NCBI RefSeq assembly: GCF_014773485.1
Contig: NZ_JACXBP010000001.1
Location: forward strand, 496,001 to 560,000
Origin: Erwinia aphidicola
GTDB lineage: Bacteria; Pseudomonadota; Gammaproteobacteria; Enterobacterales; Enterobacteriaceae
Direction: 5' to 3'
Length of the DNA: 64,000 bases
Positions 9,321 to 18,972 of this stretch are shown here, in pieces. The position numbers and the translations under genes are program-made. Position 1 is the first letter of the stretch; the number at the start of each line of letters is the position of its first letter. A model generated the notes under the pieces. The model was not told the origin of the DNA and did no database searches. It saw only the letters and a program-made list of their open reading frames with translations.

Positions 9321-10499
9321 TTACCCGCTGACTTTAACCTGAGCAGCCGCTGCGACGGCACGCTGTACCGCATCATCAATATCATGACCGGTGGCCAGCG
9401 CCACGCCCAGCCGACGCTTACCCTGAATTTCCGGCTTGCCAAACAGGCGCAGCTGTAAACCCGCCCCGAGTGCTGCTGTCAGATTGCCAAACTGCACGTT
9501 AGTGCTGTCCAGTTCTGGCAGGATCACTGCCGATGCCGCCGGACCGTACTGACGAATGCCGCCAACGGGCAGGCCAAGGAACGCACGCACGTGCAGCGCG
9601 AACTCGGAAACATCCTGCGAAATCAGCGTGACCATTCCGGTATCGTGCGGGCGCGGGGAGACTTCGCTAAACACCACCTCATCACCACAGACAAACAGCT
9701 CCACGCCAAACAGGCCGCGACCGCCAAGGGCGGTAACCACTTTCTGCGCAATATCCTGCGCGCGCTGCAGAGCCAGTTCGCTCATCTGCTGCGGCTGCCA
9801 GGATTCGCGGTAGTCACCATCTTCCTGACGGTGGCCGATGGGCGCACAGAAGTGGATACCGTCAACCGCATTAATAGTCAGCAGCGTAATTTCAAAATCA
9901 AACTTCACCACGCCTTCAACGATGACGCGGCCCGCGCCGGCACGGCCACCCTGCTGGGCATATTCCCAGGCGGCATCCAGCTGCGAGGCTGTGCGAATAA
10001 AGCTCTGACCCTTGCCGGAGGAGCTCATGACGGGCTTGACGATGCACGGGAAGCCAATCTCATCAGCCGCTGCGAGAAAGGCTTCACGGCTGTCGGCGAA
10101 CTGGTAGGTTGAGGTAGGCAGCGCCAGCTCTTCTGCCGCCAGGCGGCGGATACCTTCGCGATTCATGGTCAGCTTAGCCGCGCGGGCGGTGGGCACCACG
10201 TGCTGGCCCTGTTTTTCCAGCTCGATCAGCATATCGGTGGCAATCGCTTCGATTTCCGGCACCACAAAGTCCGGTTTCTCCTGGGCGACCAGCGCAGCCA
10301 GCGCGGCGCCATCCAGCATGTTGATAACATGACTTCGGTGCGCAACGTGCATTGCCGGGGCATCTGCGTAACGGTCAACGGCGATAACTTCCACGCCCAG
10401 ACGCTGGCACTCCAGCGCCACCTCTTTGCCCAGTTCACCAGATCCTAACAGCATTACGCGGGTTGCTGCAGGGCGCAGCGCGGTTCCAAGAGTCGTCAT
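9321..10499 (-). CDS. purT: Formate-dependent phosphoribosylglycinamide formyltransferase 2
   Basis: A 392-residue ATP-grasp enzyme of purine synthesis that makes formyl-GAR from GAR, formate and ATP. The N-terminal nucleotide-binding segment [13 protein letters not shown] is at about 15-27, and the ATP-grasp parts [14 protein letters not shown] and [14 protein letters not shown] are intact. Length equals E. coli PurT. A PurR box sits 42 bases upstream of the ATG. It is divergent from yebG and convergent with eda. Confidence 0.97.
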   Translation of the reverse strand: MTTLGTALRPAATRVMLLGSGELGKEVALECQRLGVEVIAVDRYADAPAMHVAHRSHVINMLDGAALAALVAQEKPDFVVPEIEAIATDMLIELEKQGQHVVPTARAAKLTMNREGIRRLAAEELALPTSTYQFADSREAFLAAADEIGFPCIVKPVMSSSGKGQSFIRTASQLDAAWEYAQQGGRAGAGRVIVEGVVKFDFEITLLTINAVDGIHFCAPIGHRQEDGDYRESWQPQQMSELALQRAQDIAQKVVTALGGRGLFGVELFVCGDEVVFSEVSPRPHDTGMVTLISQDVSEFALHVRAFLGLPVGGIRQYGPAASAVILPELDSTNVQFGNLTAALGAGLQLRLFGKPEIQGKRRLGVALATGHDIDDAVQRAVAAAAQVKVSG

Positions 10500-10540
10500 A
10501 ATCTCTACCTGAATGGATTAAAAAAACGCGCGCAGTATAA

Positions 10541-10556
10541 ACGAAAACGTTTGCGT
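10541..10556 (-). promoter_or_regulatory. PurR operator of purT
   Basis: ACGAAAACGTTTGCGT differs from the palindromic PurR consensus ACGCAAACGTTTGCGT at one position. It lies in the purT-yebG intergenic region, 42 bases before the purT start. Repression by PurR with hypoxanthine or guanine is expected. Confidence 0.85.
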
Positions 10557-10603
10557 ATTCATCCGGCAGTTTGCACTTGAGTCAAAAAAGCGCCGCTGCT
10601 ATA

Positions 10604-10619
10604 CTGTATAAAAATACAG
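10604..10619 (+). promoter_or_regulatory. LexA box of yebG
   Basis: CTGTATAAAAATACAG has perfect CTGT and ACAG half-sites with 8 bases between. It lies 18 bases before the yebG ATG and overlaps the likely promoter (TATACT, TATAAA). SOS control of yebG is known in E. coli. Confidence 0.92.
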
Positions 10620-10637
10620 TTAAACGGGACGAAAATC

Positions 10638-10934
10638 ATGGCTGTTGAGATCAAATACGTTGTCGTCAGAAAAGGTGAGGAAAAGATGACATTTGCCAGC
10701 AAGAAAGAAGCCGATGCCTACGACAAGATGCTCGACATGGCGGAAGTGTTCTCTGACTGGCTGAGCGCCAGCCCGCTGGAGATAGACGAGCAGCAGGGCG
10801 AGGCGCTTGGCCTCTACCTGGCCGAGAATAAAGATGCGCTGCAGCAGATCCTGCGCACCGGCAAGCTGCCGGAAGAGAGCAGCGCGGCCGACGGCAGCGA
10901 AGACGCCGCCGAAGGCAAACTGCGCGCGGTTTAA
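10638..10934 (+). CDS. yebG: SOS-inducible protein YebG
   Basis: A 98-residue acidic protein of the YebG family (DNA damage-inducible, biochemical role unknown). The N-terminal MAVEIKYVVVRKGEEKMTFASKKEA block is family-typical; the C-terminal 20 residues are Ala/Glu-rich and variable. A perfect LexA box sits just upstream. It is divergent from purT as in E. coli. Confidence 0.93.
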   Translation: MAVEIKYVVVRKGEEKMTFASKKEADAYDKMLDMAEVFSDWLSASPLEIDEQQGEALGLYLAENKDALQQILRTGKLPEESSAADGSEDAAEGKLRAV

Positions 10935-10940
10935 CCTGCC

Positions 10941-10973
10941 CTGTAGGGGTCAGGCATGCCTGACCCTGGCCCC
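10941..10973. repeat. Palindromic dispersed repeat, CTGTAG...AGGCATGCCT type
   Basis: The stretch after yebG contains GGTCAGGCATGCCTGACC, a perfect 18-base palindrome, preceded by CTGTAGG. The same CTGTAG-n-GG-n-CAGGCATGCC block occurs on the minus strand at 44555-44574. Two copies in this window suggest a dispersed intergenic repeat. It may also help end yebG or the convergent gene at 10994, though no T-tract follows. Confidence 0.6.
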
Positions 10974-10993
10974 TGGGGACGCATGCTTCAACC

Positions 10994-11806
10994 TTACAGT
11001 ACGCTACGCAGGGCATTCATTGCCGCTGCTGCCGTAGCAAACGGATCGGCCGCCTTACGCCGATCGTTAAACACCTCCAGTCCTATTGGCCCGCGGTAGT
11101 CAATCCTCTGCAAATGGCCCAGTAAATCCTCCAGCGGATAATGGCCCTCTCCCGGCAGCAGGCGCTGATGACGGGCGACATCAACCAGACTGCCATCTTC
11201 CGGCTGCTTGTCGAGGTCGGAGAGCTGCACCAGATAAATTTTGTCTGCCGGAATACCCGCCAAATCTTCAACGCTGCGCTGGCGTACAAATATATGAAAG
11301 GCATCAACGACCAGCCCCAGGTTGGGCGCATCGATGCGCTTCACCAGCTGCCAGGCGGCGGCGGTGTTATTGATCTGCTGGCTCCAGGCCATCGCTTCAT
11401 ACGCCACGCGTAATCCCCGCCCGGCGGCCTGCGCCACCAGCCAGCGCAGATCGTCTTCCACCCGTTCAGCCTGGCAGCGCGCATGGGTTGAGGCGGGAAC
11501 CAGTACGGTAGATGCCCCCAGCTGCTGTGCCGTGGTCATCATCCGCAGGGCTTCCTGGCGCTTGCTGTCGCGCAGATCGTCCGGTGCCCCGTCAAAGTCC
11601 AGCAGAACCTGGTAATCGGTCAGACCAAGCGAGCGCGAACGGCATAACGCCGTCAGAGTTTCCACGCCACCTTCTGCTGCCTCAACATCCTGCTGCCACA
11701 ATTCAACCTGAGCGAAACCTGCCTGGGCAGCGGCTGCAAGCTTCTCCTGCGGGTTGCCCCCTAACAGTACGGTATTGATAAAGAGTGGATTGGTTGAAAA
11801 TCTCAT
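10994..11806 (-). CDS. Sugar phosphate isomerase/epimerase-like TIM barrel protein
   Basis: A 270-residue protein of the xylose-isomerase-like TIM barrel superfamily. Candidate metal ligands sit in VAYEAMAW, LGLVVDAFH, VQLSD and GPIGLEVFND. The substrate cannot be named. The frame extends to 11941, but the ATG at 11806 has AAGGAG five bases upstream and starts at MRFSTNPLFINT, typical for this family. It sits between yebG and yebE, where E. coli K-12 has no such gene as far as I recall. It is convergent with yebG and divergent from yebE. Confidence 0.8.
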   Translation of the reverse strand: MRFSTNPLFINTVLLGGNPQEKLAAAAQAGFAQVELWQQDVEAAEGGVETLTALCRSRSLGLTDYQVLLDFDGAPDDLRDSKRQEALRMMTTAQQLGASTVLVPASTHARCQAERVEDDLRWLVAQAAGRGLRVAYEAMAWSQQINNTAAAWQLVKRIDAPNLGLVVDAFHIFVRQRSVEDLAGIPADKIYLVQLSDLDKQPEDGSLVDVARHQRLLPGEGHYPLEDLLGHLQRIDYRGPIGLEVFNDRRKAADPFATAAAAMNALRSVL

Positions 11807-11976
11807 GTGGCTCCTTAAGCTGTTTTCCCCTGGCCTTTTAAAATAGGAACAAATTACCGTCTCCACCAGCAGGGGAACGGTAACAAACAGTGAAAATTTT
11901 AGCGCCTTTTCATGCTTTGACGTTTCCTGACGCGGGGTCACCTATTGTGGTGTTTTCTGGCAATGAAGGAGTGAGT

Positions 11977-12627
11977 ATGAGCAACTGGCTGCAACAGATT
12001 CAGACGGTATTAGGCAAAGCGGGTAAATCGTCCGGTGGTGAAGGCCTGAGCAAGATGCTGGCGCCCGGGGCACTCGGCGGGCTGGCTGGATTACTGATTG
12101 CCAGTAAGTCATCGCGTGGATTGCTGGCTAAATACGGTAAAAATGCGCTAATCATTGGCGGCAGCGCCGCCGCAGGTGCCGTGCTGTGGAATAAATATAA
12201 GCAGCGCGTCAGCGAAACGCATCAGGATGAGCCGCAGTTCGGCCAGCAGAGCACGCCGGTCGATCGCCGCGCTGAACGACTGATTGAAGCGCTGGTGTTC
12301 GCGGCAAAAAGCGACGGGCATATTGATGCAGAAGAGCGCAAAGCCATCGATCAGCATATTCACCAGTCGGGATTGGGCACGCAGGCCGAGCAGATTGTTC
12401 AGCGCGCCATCGACCGGCCACTGGACCCGAATACGCTGGCTGCGGATGTGAAAAATGAAGAGGAAGCGCTGGAAGTCTATTTCCTCAGCAATCTGGTGAT
12501 CGACGTCGACCACTTTATGGAGCGCAGCTACCTGCAGGCGCTGGGCGATGCGTTGAAAATCCCCGCCGACGTGCGGCAGTCGATTGAAACGGACATCCGC
12601 GCCGAAAAACAAAAACTTCCTGCCTGA
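11977..12627 (+). CDS. yebE: YebE, DUF533/TerB-like inner membrane protein
   Basis: A 216-residue protein. Residues 30-75 are Gly/Ala-rich and hydrophobic ([30 protein letters not shown]), a probable membrane hairpin. The C-terminal half is a helical TerB-like domain ([17 protein letters not shown]). Its function is unknown; in E. coli it belongs to envelope stress regulons. The ATG at 11977 has GAAGGAG upstream; the longer frame from 11890 is not family-like. ptrB follows after 133 bases. Confidence 0.88.
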   Translation: MSNWLQQIQTVLGKAGKSSGGEGLSKMLAPGALGGLAGLLIASKSSRGLLAKYGKNALIIGGSAAAGAVLWNKYKQRVSETHQDEPQFGQQSTPVDRRAERLIEALVFAAKSDGHIDAEERKAIDQHIHQSGLGTQAEQIVQRAIDRPLDPNTLAADVKNEEEALEVYFLSNLVIDVDHFMERSYLQALGDALKIPADVRQSIETDIRAEKQKLPA

Positions 12628-12670
12628 ACCTGAAGGCGGTGAAGTTATCGCCTTTCAGCTCATCCCCCGT

Positions 12671-12712
12671 GCTGATTGCCAGATTGTTCGCCATAACCCC
12701 TTGGCAATCAGC
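12671..12712. other. Long stem-loop between yebE and ptrB
   Basis: GCTGATTGCCA and TGGCAATCAGC are perfect 11-base inverted arms around a 20-base loop. No T-tract follows, so it is not an evident terminator. It lies 49 bases upstream of the ptrB ATG and could be an operator or an RNA structure in the ptrB leader. Confidence 0.45.
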
Positions 12713-12760
12713 CGGGTTGCTGCCAACCTTACAGACAGACACAGCAACCGCGAAGATAAT

Positions 12761-14821
12761 ATGACACCTCCTAAAGCACAAAAAATCCCTCATGTGATGT
12801 CGCTGCACGGCGATACGCGCACCGATAACTACTACTGGCTGCGCGACGATGAGCGTGAAAACCCGCAGGTGCTGGCGCATCTGCGCGCTGAAAATGATCA
12901 CTGCAAAGCGGCATTACTGCCGCAGCAGGCGCTACAGGAACAGCTGCTGAAGGAAATTGTCGGGCGCATCCCCCAGCGTGACCACTCAGTGCCCTATGTG
13001 AAAAAAGGCTACCGCTATCAGAGCCGCTATGAAGAGGGCAATGAGTACACCCTCTATACCCGCCAGCCTGCTGAGACCACAACCCCGGACGTCTGGGATA
13101 CGCTGCTGGACGGCAACGAGCGTGCGGCAGACAGCGAGTTCTATACCTTAGGCGGCGTGGCGATCAGCCCGGATAACCAAGTGATGGCGGTGGCGGAAGA
13201 TTTCCTCTCGCGCCGGGTGTATGGCATCCGCCTGCGCAATTTACGCAGCGGGGAGTGGTATCCGGAGGTGCTGGAAGGCGTGGCTTCCAGCATGACCTGG
13301 GCGGCCGACTCGCGCACGCTCTACTATGTATTGAAAGACAAAAAGACGCTGCTGCCTTATCAGGTCTGGCGCCATACGCTTGGGACGCCGCAGTCTCAGG
13401 ACCAGCTGGTGTATGAGGAGCTGGACGATACGTTCTACATCAGCGTTTATAAGACCACCTCTGAGCAGTTTGTGGCTATTGCGCTTGGCAGCAGCACCAC
13501 CAGTGAGATCCTGCTGCTGGATGCTGAGCAGCCGGATGCGCAGCCGCAGGTTTTCAGCCCGCGCCGCAAGGATCACGAATACAGCGTGGATCACTACCAG
13601 CAACAGTTCTATATACGTTCCAACCGCGAAGGCAAAAATTTCGGCTTATACCGCAGTGAGCGTTTCGACGAGCAGCACTGGCAGACGTTGATTGCCCCGC
13701 GTAACAACATCGTGCTGGAGGGTTATGCGCTGTTTCGCGACTGGCTGGTGGTGGAGGAGCGCGAGCGTGGGTTGACCAGCCTGCGGCAGATCAACTGGCA
13801 GAGCGGGGAGAGCAGCGCCATTGCTTTCGATGACCCGGCCTATGTCACCTGGATCGGCTACAACCCCAGCCCGGACAGCAGCAAGCTGCGCTATGGCTAC
13901 TCCTCAATGACCACACCCGATACGCTGTTTGAGCTGGATCTCGACAGCGGCGAGCGCGAAGTGCTGAAGCAGACCGAAGTGAAGGGGTTTGATGCCGGTG
14001 AGTACCTCAGCGAGCGTCTGTGGATCAGCGTGCGTGACGGCGTTGAAGTACCGGTTTCGCTGGTTTACCGCAAGGACAGCTTTACGCCAGGCAGCAATCC
14101 ACTGTTAGTGTACGGCTATGGTTCTTACGGCAGCAGCATGGATGCCGACTTCAGCGCCAGCCGTCTCAGCCTGCTTGACCGTGGTTTTGTCTTTGCCCTG
14201 ACGCATATTCGCGGCGGTGGCGAGATGGGCCAGCAGTGGTACGACGATGGGCGTCTGCTGAATAAGCTCAACACTTTTCACGACTTTATCGACATTACCA
14301 ATGCGCTGGTGGAAAAAAGTTACGGCGACCCGGCAAAACTTTACGCCATGGGCGGAAGCGCCGGTGGCCTGCTGATGGGGAGCGTAATCAATAGTGTGCC
14401 GGAGCGTTTCCACGGTGTCGTCGCGCAGGTGCCGTTTGTTGACGTCGTCACCACCATGCTGGATGAGACTATCCCGCTGACCACCGGTGAGTATGATGAG
14501 TGGGGCAACCCCAACGACGAAAAGTATTACCACTACATCAAACAGTACAGCCCGTATGACAACGTCAGCGCCCAGGCCTATCCGCACCTGCTGGTGACGA
14601 CCGGGCTGCATGACTCCCAGGTGCAGTACTGGGAACCGGCAAAATGGGTGGCAAAACTGCGCGAGCTGAAGACCGATGACAACCTGCTGTTGCTGGACAC
14701 CGATATGGATTCCGGCCACGGCGGTAAATCAGGACGTTTTAAAGCGTATGAAGGCGTGGCGCTGGAATATGCGTTTCTTATCGCGCTGGCGACCGGACTG
14801 CTGCCCGGTCAGAACGCTTAA
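12761..14821 (+). CDS. ptrB: Oligopeptidase B (protease II)
   Basis: A 686-residue cytosolic serine peptidase of the prolyl oligopeptidase family (S9A), cutting after Arg or Lys in short peptides. The N-terminal half is a beta-propeller; the catalytic serine is in [11 protein letters not shown] (about 532), and the histidine in [11 protein letters not shown] near the C-terminus. The start at 12761 matches the E. coli length; the frame extends upstream into yebE but that part is not family-like. The ribosome binding site is weak. Its stop overlaps the exoX stop by 3 bases, tail to tail. Confidence 0.96.
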   Translation: MTPPKAQKIPHVMSLHGDTRTDNYYWLRDDERENPQVLAHLRAENDHCKAALLPQQALQEQLLKEIVGRIPQRDHSVPYVKKGYRYQSRYEEGNEYTLYTRQPAETTTPDVWDTLLDGNERAADSEFYTLGGVAISPDNQVMAVAEDFLSRRVYGIRLRNLRSGEWYPEVLEGVASSMTWAADSRTLYYVLKDKKTLLPYQVWRHTLGTPQSQDQLVYEELDDTFYISVYKTTSEQFVAIALGSSTTSEILLLDAEQPDAQPQVFSPRRKDHEYSVDHYQQQFYIRSNREGKNFGLYRSERFDEQHWQTLIAPRNNIVLEGYALFRDWLVVEERERGLTSLRQINWQSGESSAIAFDDPAYVTWIGYNPSPDSSKLRYGYSSMTTPDTLFELDLDSGEREVLKQTEVKGFDAGEYLSERLWISVRDGVEVPVSLVYRKDSFTPGSNPLLVYGYGSYGSSMDADFSASRLSLLDRGFVFALTHIRGGGEMGQQWYDDGRLLNKLNTFHDFIDITNALVEKSYGDPAKLYAMGGSAGGLLMGSVINSVPERFHGVVAQVPFVDVVTTMLDETIPLTTGEYDEWGNPNDEKYYHYIKQYSPYDNVSAQAYPHLLVTTGLHDSQVQYWEPAKWVAKLRELKTDDNLLLLDTDMDSGHGGKSGRFKAYEGVALEYAFLIALATGLLPGQNA

Positions 14822-15483
14822 TCAACCGCGCTCAGCGCCCGCTGCATAGCACTGCGTAAGTCGGGCTTTAGATCCGTGATATTTTTTAGCATCCATTTTA
14901 AATATCCCGGATCTTTCTTCGCGACATCATCCACTTTCTGCCCACGATATTTGCCGAACGGGAAGGTATTTACCGAGCCCTGCACCTGCATACGGCGCAC
15001 CATCTCGGCGGCATCCCAGCCGCTAAACGACATAATGCGGATCAATAAAGCGGCAGTGACGTAGCAGTCGTACAGCGCGCGGTGGGCGTGCAGATCGGCA
15101 GGTGGCTCGACGTCCAGTTGCAGCGTCTCGCGCAGCGCCTGGTTACTGTATTTGAGGCCGGGCCACAGGCGGCGAGACAGCGTCATGGTGCAGATCCACT
15201 CACCGTGCATCTCCGGCAGCATACGGCGGTCAAAGCTGGCGTTATGCGCCACGTAATGGCTGCTGCCGTGATAGCGACCGATAGCCTGTTCGATGGTCGG
15301 TTTACCGTGCACCATCGCTGGGGTAATTCTGTGGATCGCCATCGCCTGGTGGCTGATAGGGCGGTCGGGGGAGATCAGGTCGCTCATTGGATTGACGATC
15401 TGCCCGTCCACCACATCGACTGATGCCACTTCGACGATGCCACCCTGCAGCCCGCAGGTTTCCGTGTCTATCACGCGTAACAT
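14818..15483 (-). CDS. exoX: Exodeoxyribonuclease X
   Basis: A 221-residue DnaQ-type 3'-5' exonuclease. The acidic residues are in RVIDTETCG (D6, E8), and HNASFDRRM and [11 protein letters not shown] carry the other active-site residues. E. coli ExoX acts on single- and double-stranded DNA in recombination and mismatch repair. It is the third gene of a probable holE-yobB-exoX group on the minus strand, 12 bases after the nitrilase-family gene, and convergent with ptrB. Confidence 0.95.
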   Translation of the reverse strand: MLRVIDTETCGLQGGIVEVASVDVVDGQIVNPMSDLISPDRPISHQAMAIHRITPAMVHGKPTIEQAIGRYHGSSHYVAHNASFDRRMLPEMHGEWICTMTLSRRLWPGLKYSNQALRETLQLDVEPPADLHAHRALYDCYVTAALLIRIMSFSGWDAAEMVRRMQVQGSVNTFPFGKYRGQKVDDVAKKDPGYLKWMLKNITDLKPDLRSAMQRALSAVD

Positions 15484-15495
15484 AACTTCTCCCGT

Positions 15496-16254
15496 TTACA
15501 GATTTGACGGGCAGGGTAACGGATGTGCCTCTCCCTGCCAATGGCTGGCGTTGCGCCGGGCAACAATCAGCTGCTCACCCTCGCCGCCGCGCACTACCTG
15601 ACGACCGCTCTGATCCCAGAAAGCGCTTTTCCCGGCGCAGATATACCCCCCGCTCGGCCACGCATGGTTGGCCATAACGATCGCCATTTTATACTCGCGC
15701 GACCAGCGGGCAAGGTACTCGCAATCGGTCTCGTAGCCGTTCTCTGACACCAGCACGCTGGTGGCATAGAGATCGGCACCGCGGTGAGCGGCATCACGGG
15801 CATACTCCTCCACGCTGATATCGGCGCAGATGGCGATGGCGACATGGTGATGCTGATAGCCAAACAGCGGCAGGGCTTCGCCCCGGGTGAATATCTGCTG
15901 CTCCGGGCCAAAGAGATTGCGTTTACTGTAGGCGAGACGGGTGCCGTCCGGCAGGAAGGTCAGTGCCGAAAGGCGCACGTTTTTACCACTTTGCAGCGGC
16001 AGGCCGATGCTAATCCCCATCTGATGCTCCTGCGCGGCATCGGCGAAGGCTTGCAGACGCGGATCGTCAGTGCTCATCGCCAGTTTCGCCATCAGCGGCA
16101 GCTCATACCCCGTCAGGGAGAGTTCAGGAAACATCAGCAGATCAACATGGTGTACAGCGGCGTAGCGGACAAATTCGAGGTGGTGCTGAAGGTTCCAGGC
16201 AATATCCCCTGGACGTGAACCTGACTGTGCTGCAGCGATAGTCCAACTGGACAT
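15496..16254 (-). CDS. yobB: Carbon-nitrogen hydrolase (nitrilase superfamily), YobB-like
   Basis: A 252-residue member of the nitrilase superfamily. The Glu-Lys-Cys triad is visible in FPELSLTGYE, YSKRNLFGPE and AICADIS. It probably cleaves an amide; the substrate is unknown. The ATG at 16254 has GGGGGAG before it; the frame extends 21 codons further without support. E. coli has yobB between exoX and holE, the same position, so the symbol rests on synteny and family. Confidence 0.85.
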   Translation of the reverse strand: MSSWTIAAAQSGSRPGDIAWNLQHHLEFVRYAAVHHVDLLMFPELSLTGYELPLMAKLAMSTDDPRLQAFADAAQEHQMGISIGLPLQSGKNVRLSALTFLPDGTRLAYSKRNLFGPEQQIFTRGEALPLFGYQHHHVAIAICADISVEEYARDAAHRGADLYATSVLVSENGYETDCEYLARWSREYKMAIVMANHAWPSGGYICAGKSAFWDQSGRQVVRGGEGEQLIVARRNASHWQGEAHPLPCPSNL

Positions 16255-16321
16255 AGGTGCTCCCCCGAGACGAGAAAGTAGGTGTCTTATCTCAACCGAA
16301 GCGGGAGCAAAACGCAACCCG

Positions 16322-16552
16322 CTATTTTTGCTTAGGTTCCCAGGGCAGGCGGGAGAGTGAAAGCGAGGCCTGACGATAATGCATCAGACGCTGGCGAAAC
16401 CAGTCACGCAGCGCTTCTGGCTGCTCGCGCTCAACCATTTCGGCGATGACCGGCATGTTATAACGCTCTTTAAACGCCACGCCTGCGGCGGCCAGATCAA
16501 CGTTAACCTTGTCTTTCTCATCCTGCGGCAGCGTGGCCAGATTGTAACTCAT
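16322..16552 (-). CDS. holE: DNA polymerase III theta subunit
   Basis: A 76-residue protein almost identical to E. coli HolE through [19 protein letters not shown] and [11 protein letters not shown]. Theta binds and stabilises the epsilon proofreading subunit in the polymerase III core. The ATG at 16552 has GGGAGGACATT upstream; a longer frame to 16597 is unlikely. exoX and yobB follow on the same strand. Confidence 0.95.
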   Translation of the reverse strand: MSYNLATLPQDEKDKVNVDLAAAGVAFKERYNMPVIAEMVEREQPEALRDWFRQRLMHYRQASLSLSRLPWEPKQK

Positions 16553-16718
16553 AATGTCCTCCCGATGGTTTGTGGCAGAAAGTAATGCAGAAGGCACGGA
16601 TTAGCAAGTTTCAGCGTGGATTGATAGCTGCTATCACCTCGACACTGCTTTTTAAGCGGAGTATTCTTTCGGCCTCAGGCAGCAAGGCGCTGCGCATTGT
16701 TAAGGATAATTGCGATTC

Positions 16719-17084
16719 ATGCGTAACTTCTTCAAGATCTCCGGCTTACTTACTGCCGCTCTTTTTGCCCAGCAGGCTTCTGCTCATGCACATCTTAAAA
16801 GTGAATACACCTCGTTAAATCCGGCGGGCAGCCAATATCCCAATGCGCTGACCATCCAGTTTACTGAAAATGTCGAGCCGGCATTTAGCGGCATCGTCGT
16901 GACCCATATGGATAACTCGCCGTTGCCGCAGCTAAAGGCGAAACGCGTTCCAGGCCAGCGCGACACGCTGCGCGTGCAGTTCAAGCAGCCGCTGAAAAGG
17001 GGTGAGGAGTATAAGGTCAGCTGGCACGTATTGTCAGTAGATGGTCATAAGACAAAAGGGAACTACACCTTTAGCGTGCCGTAA
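16719..17084 (+). CDS. yobA: CopC-family periplasmic copper protein YobA
   Basis: A 121-residue secreted protein. A signal peptide (about 1-22, ending ASA) leaves a mature start HAHLK, the N-terminal histidine copper ligand of CopC proteins. The C-terminal SWHVLSVDGHKTKGNYTFSV contains the second conserved histidine region. ATG 16719 is preferred over an upstream TTG; AAGGAT lies upstream. The stop overlaps the start of the CopD gene by one base (TAATG), so they form an operon. Confidence 0.92.
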   Translation: MRNFFKISGLLTAALFAQQASAHAHLKSEYTSLNPAGSQYPNALTIQFTENVEPAFSGIVVTHMDNSPLPQLKAKRVPGQRDTLRVQFKQPLKRGEEYKVSWHVLSVDGHKTKGNYTFSVP

Positions 17085-17965
17085 TGATCTCACTGGCAGG
17101 CGTCTACATCCTGTGCCGTTTTGTGCACTTCAGCGCGCTGATGTCGCTGGCGGGGGCGGGTGCCATGACGGTTATGCTGGCCCCGGAGCACTATCGCCAG
17201 CCACTCAGCCAGCGGCTGATGCCGCTGATGCGCGCTGCCAGCTGGCTGACGTTCCTGAGCGCGCTGCTACTGCTGGCCGCGCAGACCGGGCTAATGGGCG
17301 ATGGCTGGCAGGATATTCTCGATGGGGAAACCTGGCTTGCCGTGCTGCAAACCCGGTTCGGCCTGGTCTGGCAGGGCCAGTTAGCCTGCGCGCTGCTGGG
17401 CTGCCTCGCACTTTGGCTGCGCGGCAGTGTGCGCCAGACGGCCCTGTTGCTCATGGCGCTGGCACAGCTCGCCGGCCTGGCGTTTGTCGGGCACGCGGCA
17501 ATGCTTGAGGGCTGGATGGGCGTGCTGCAGCGCACTAACCAGATGGTGCATCTGATTGCTGCCGCATTCTGGGCGGGAGGACTGGTGCCGGTGGTGGTGC
17601 TGATGCGCTTAGCACGCCAGGATAAGCCGCAGTATGAAGCGATTCGTACCATGATGCGCTTCTCGCGCTATGGCCATTTGGCGGTTGCGCTGGTGCTGAT
17701 AAGCGGCATGGTCAACGCGCTGCTGATCCTTGGCTGGCCGCCCGGCAGTTTCCGCCTTTACAGTCAGCTGCTGCTGTTAAAAACCCTGCTGGTGGCGGCG
17801 ATGATAGCCATCGCCCTGTTTAATCGCTACTGGCTGGTGCCGCGCTTTCAGCGCAGCGGAGAAGGGGCGCAGCAACATTTTATGACCACCACGCTGGCTG
17901 AGATAGCGCTGGCGGCGGCGGTCGTGCTGACGGTCAGCGTGTTTGCCACGCTGGAACCGTCATAA
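17084..17965 (+). CDS. yebZ: CopD-family copper resistance membrane protein YebZ
   Basis: A 293-residue inner membrane protein with about eight hydrophobic segments, CopD family. Conserved histidines occur in CRFVHFSALMSLAGA, FVGHAAMLEGW and NQMVHLIAAAFWAGG. It probably moves or handles copper together with the CopC-like protein. Start is coupled to yobA through TAATG. yebY follows after 52 bases. Confidence 0.92.
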   Translation: MISLAGVYILCRFVHFSALMSLAGAGAMTVMLAPEHYRQPLSQRLMPLMRAASWLTFLSALLLLAAQTGLMGDGWQDILDGETWLAVLQTRFGLVWQGQLACALLGCLALWLRGSVRQTALLLMALAQLAGLAFVGHAAMLEGWMGVLQRTNQMVHLIAAAFWAGGLVPVVVLMRLARQDKPQYEAIRTMMRFSRYGHLAVALVLISGMVNALLILGWPPGSFRLYSQLLLLKTLLVAAMIAIALFNRYWLVPRFQRSGEGAQQHFMTTTLAEIALAAAVVLTVSVFATLEPS

Positions 17966-18017
17966 GCCCGATGATTATTCACATGGCAGATTAAGTTTTA
18001 TTGTTTGAGGTATAGAG

Positions 18018-18353
18018 ATGAAAAAGTTGGCACTGTTATTGGTAGCACTGGGCGTTAGCAGCAGCGCAATGGCCGGAATTGAAACCGTCAGCCGCTTTGA
18101 GATGGGTAAAGACAACTGGCCGTTTACCCGCGAAGAGATCATGCTGAGTTGCGAAAAGGGCAACGTGCTGTTTGCCATCAATGACGGCACGCTGGTGCAG
18201 TATCCGCTCAACGCCGAGGCTGAGGCGAAGGTGAAATCCGGCCAGTCAAAAGGCTTCCCTATCGACAAGATTCTGGCAGACGACCCCACTCATCCCGGCG
18301 AGAAGAAGAGCCTGGCGCCCATCATCGCCCGCGCCGAAAAACTCTGTCACTGA
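18018..18353 (+). CDS. yebY: YebY, secreted DUF2511 protein of the copper operon
   Basis: A 111-residue protein with an N-terminal signal peptide (about 1-20, ending AMA). The mature part contains [17 protein letters not shown] and two cysteines (CEKGNV and the C-terminal ...KLCH), which could form a disulfide. In E. coli it is the last gene of the copper-related yobA-yebZ-yebY operon; its exact role is not settled. A ribosome binding site (TTGAGG) precedes the ATG. Confidence 0.9.
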   Translation: MKKLALLLVALGVSSSAMAGIETVSRFEMGKDNWPFTREEIMLSCEKGNVLFAINDGTLVQYPLNAEAEAKVKSGQSKGFPIDKILADDPTHPGEKKSLAPIIARAEKLCH

Positions 18354-18529
18354 TCCTCAACGCTGGCGCACCTGTCGCGGTTCGCCAGCCTGAATGTCTG
18401 AGCGGTTAACTCTTGCCGCGCAGCAAAACCCTCTGGTTATATGCAGCCGGGATCACAGCGCTAACAATCAGTTGCCGGGCTGTTGACAACTGGCTGGAAA
18501 TCCCCCACTTCTGGTCTACCTTTTAAAGT

Positions 18530-18630
18530 GCAAGGCGTAACCGCCTGCATAAATGCCAACTTTTAGCGCACGGCTCTGAAAAGAGCCATTTCCCTGGACC
18601 GAAGACAGGAATCGTCTTCGGTCTTTTTTT
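18530..18630 (+). ncRNA. sdsR: SdsR (RyeB) small RNA
   Basis: The stretch begins GCAAGGCG and contains the highly conserved CATAAATGCCAACTTTTAGC region, the GGCTCT...AGAGCC stem, ATTTCCCTGGACCG, and the terminator stem GACCGAAGAC / GTCTTCGGTC followed by seven or more T. Position after yebY is the E. coli position. SdsR is a sigmaS-dependent, Hfq-binding RNA that represses ompD, mutS and others in Salmonella and E. coli. A TCTACCTTT box at 18515-18523, upstream of position 18530, fits a sigmaS -10. The antisense SraC/RyeA RNA would run over the same stretch; I cannot confirm it. Confidence 0.93.
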
Positions 18631-18671
18631 AACGCATTGAAATTTTACAATATAAATAGTCTTTTGCTGCC

Positions 18672-18971
18672 TTACATGGTTAGTTCCAGATGTTTTCCGT
18701 TAGGGAGAACAATAGAAACATTGAGAGTCCCACCGATAGCTTCAACATATCGCTTAAGGGTCGAAACTTTAATCTCTGCGCCACGCTGTTCCATCGCCGC
18801 CACTGTCGGCTGTGCGATACCCATAGCTTTACCTACGCCGGTTTGAGACGCTTCTGCCGCCTCTCTCAGCTGGTCTAGTCTTGTAACTATCAATAACTCG
18901 TTTGTTCTTTCTATGATGCGCTGCTGGCTTTCTGGAGAGCGTTTAGCCATCAGTTCTTTTAAATTTGCCAT
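18672..18971 (-). CDS. HigA-type antitoxin (XRE helix-turn-helix)
   Basis: A 99-residue protein. A helix-turn-helix lies at about 48-80 (SQTGVGKAMGIAQPTVAAMEQR...VSTLKRYVEAIGG), of the Cro/C1 class used by HigA and MqsA-like antitoxins. It follows the toxin gene with one base between, the toxin-first order of higBA. It would neutralise the toxin and, with it, bind the paired palindromes upstream. G+C content here is lower than in the neighbouring core genes. Confidence 0.85.
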   Translation of the reverse strand: MANLKELMAKRSPESQQRIIERTNELLIVTRLDQLREAAEASQTGVGKAMGIAQPTVAAMEQRGAEIKVSTLKRYVEAIGGTLNVSIVLPNGKHLELTM

Positions 18972-18972
18972 C

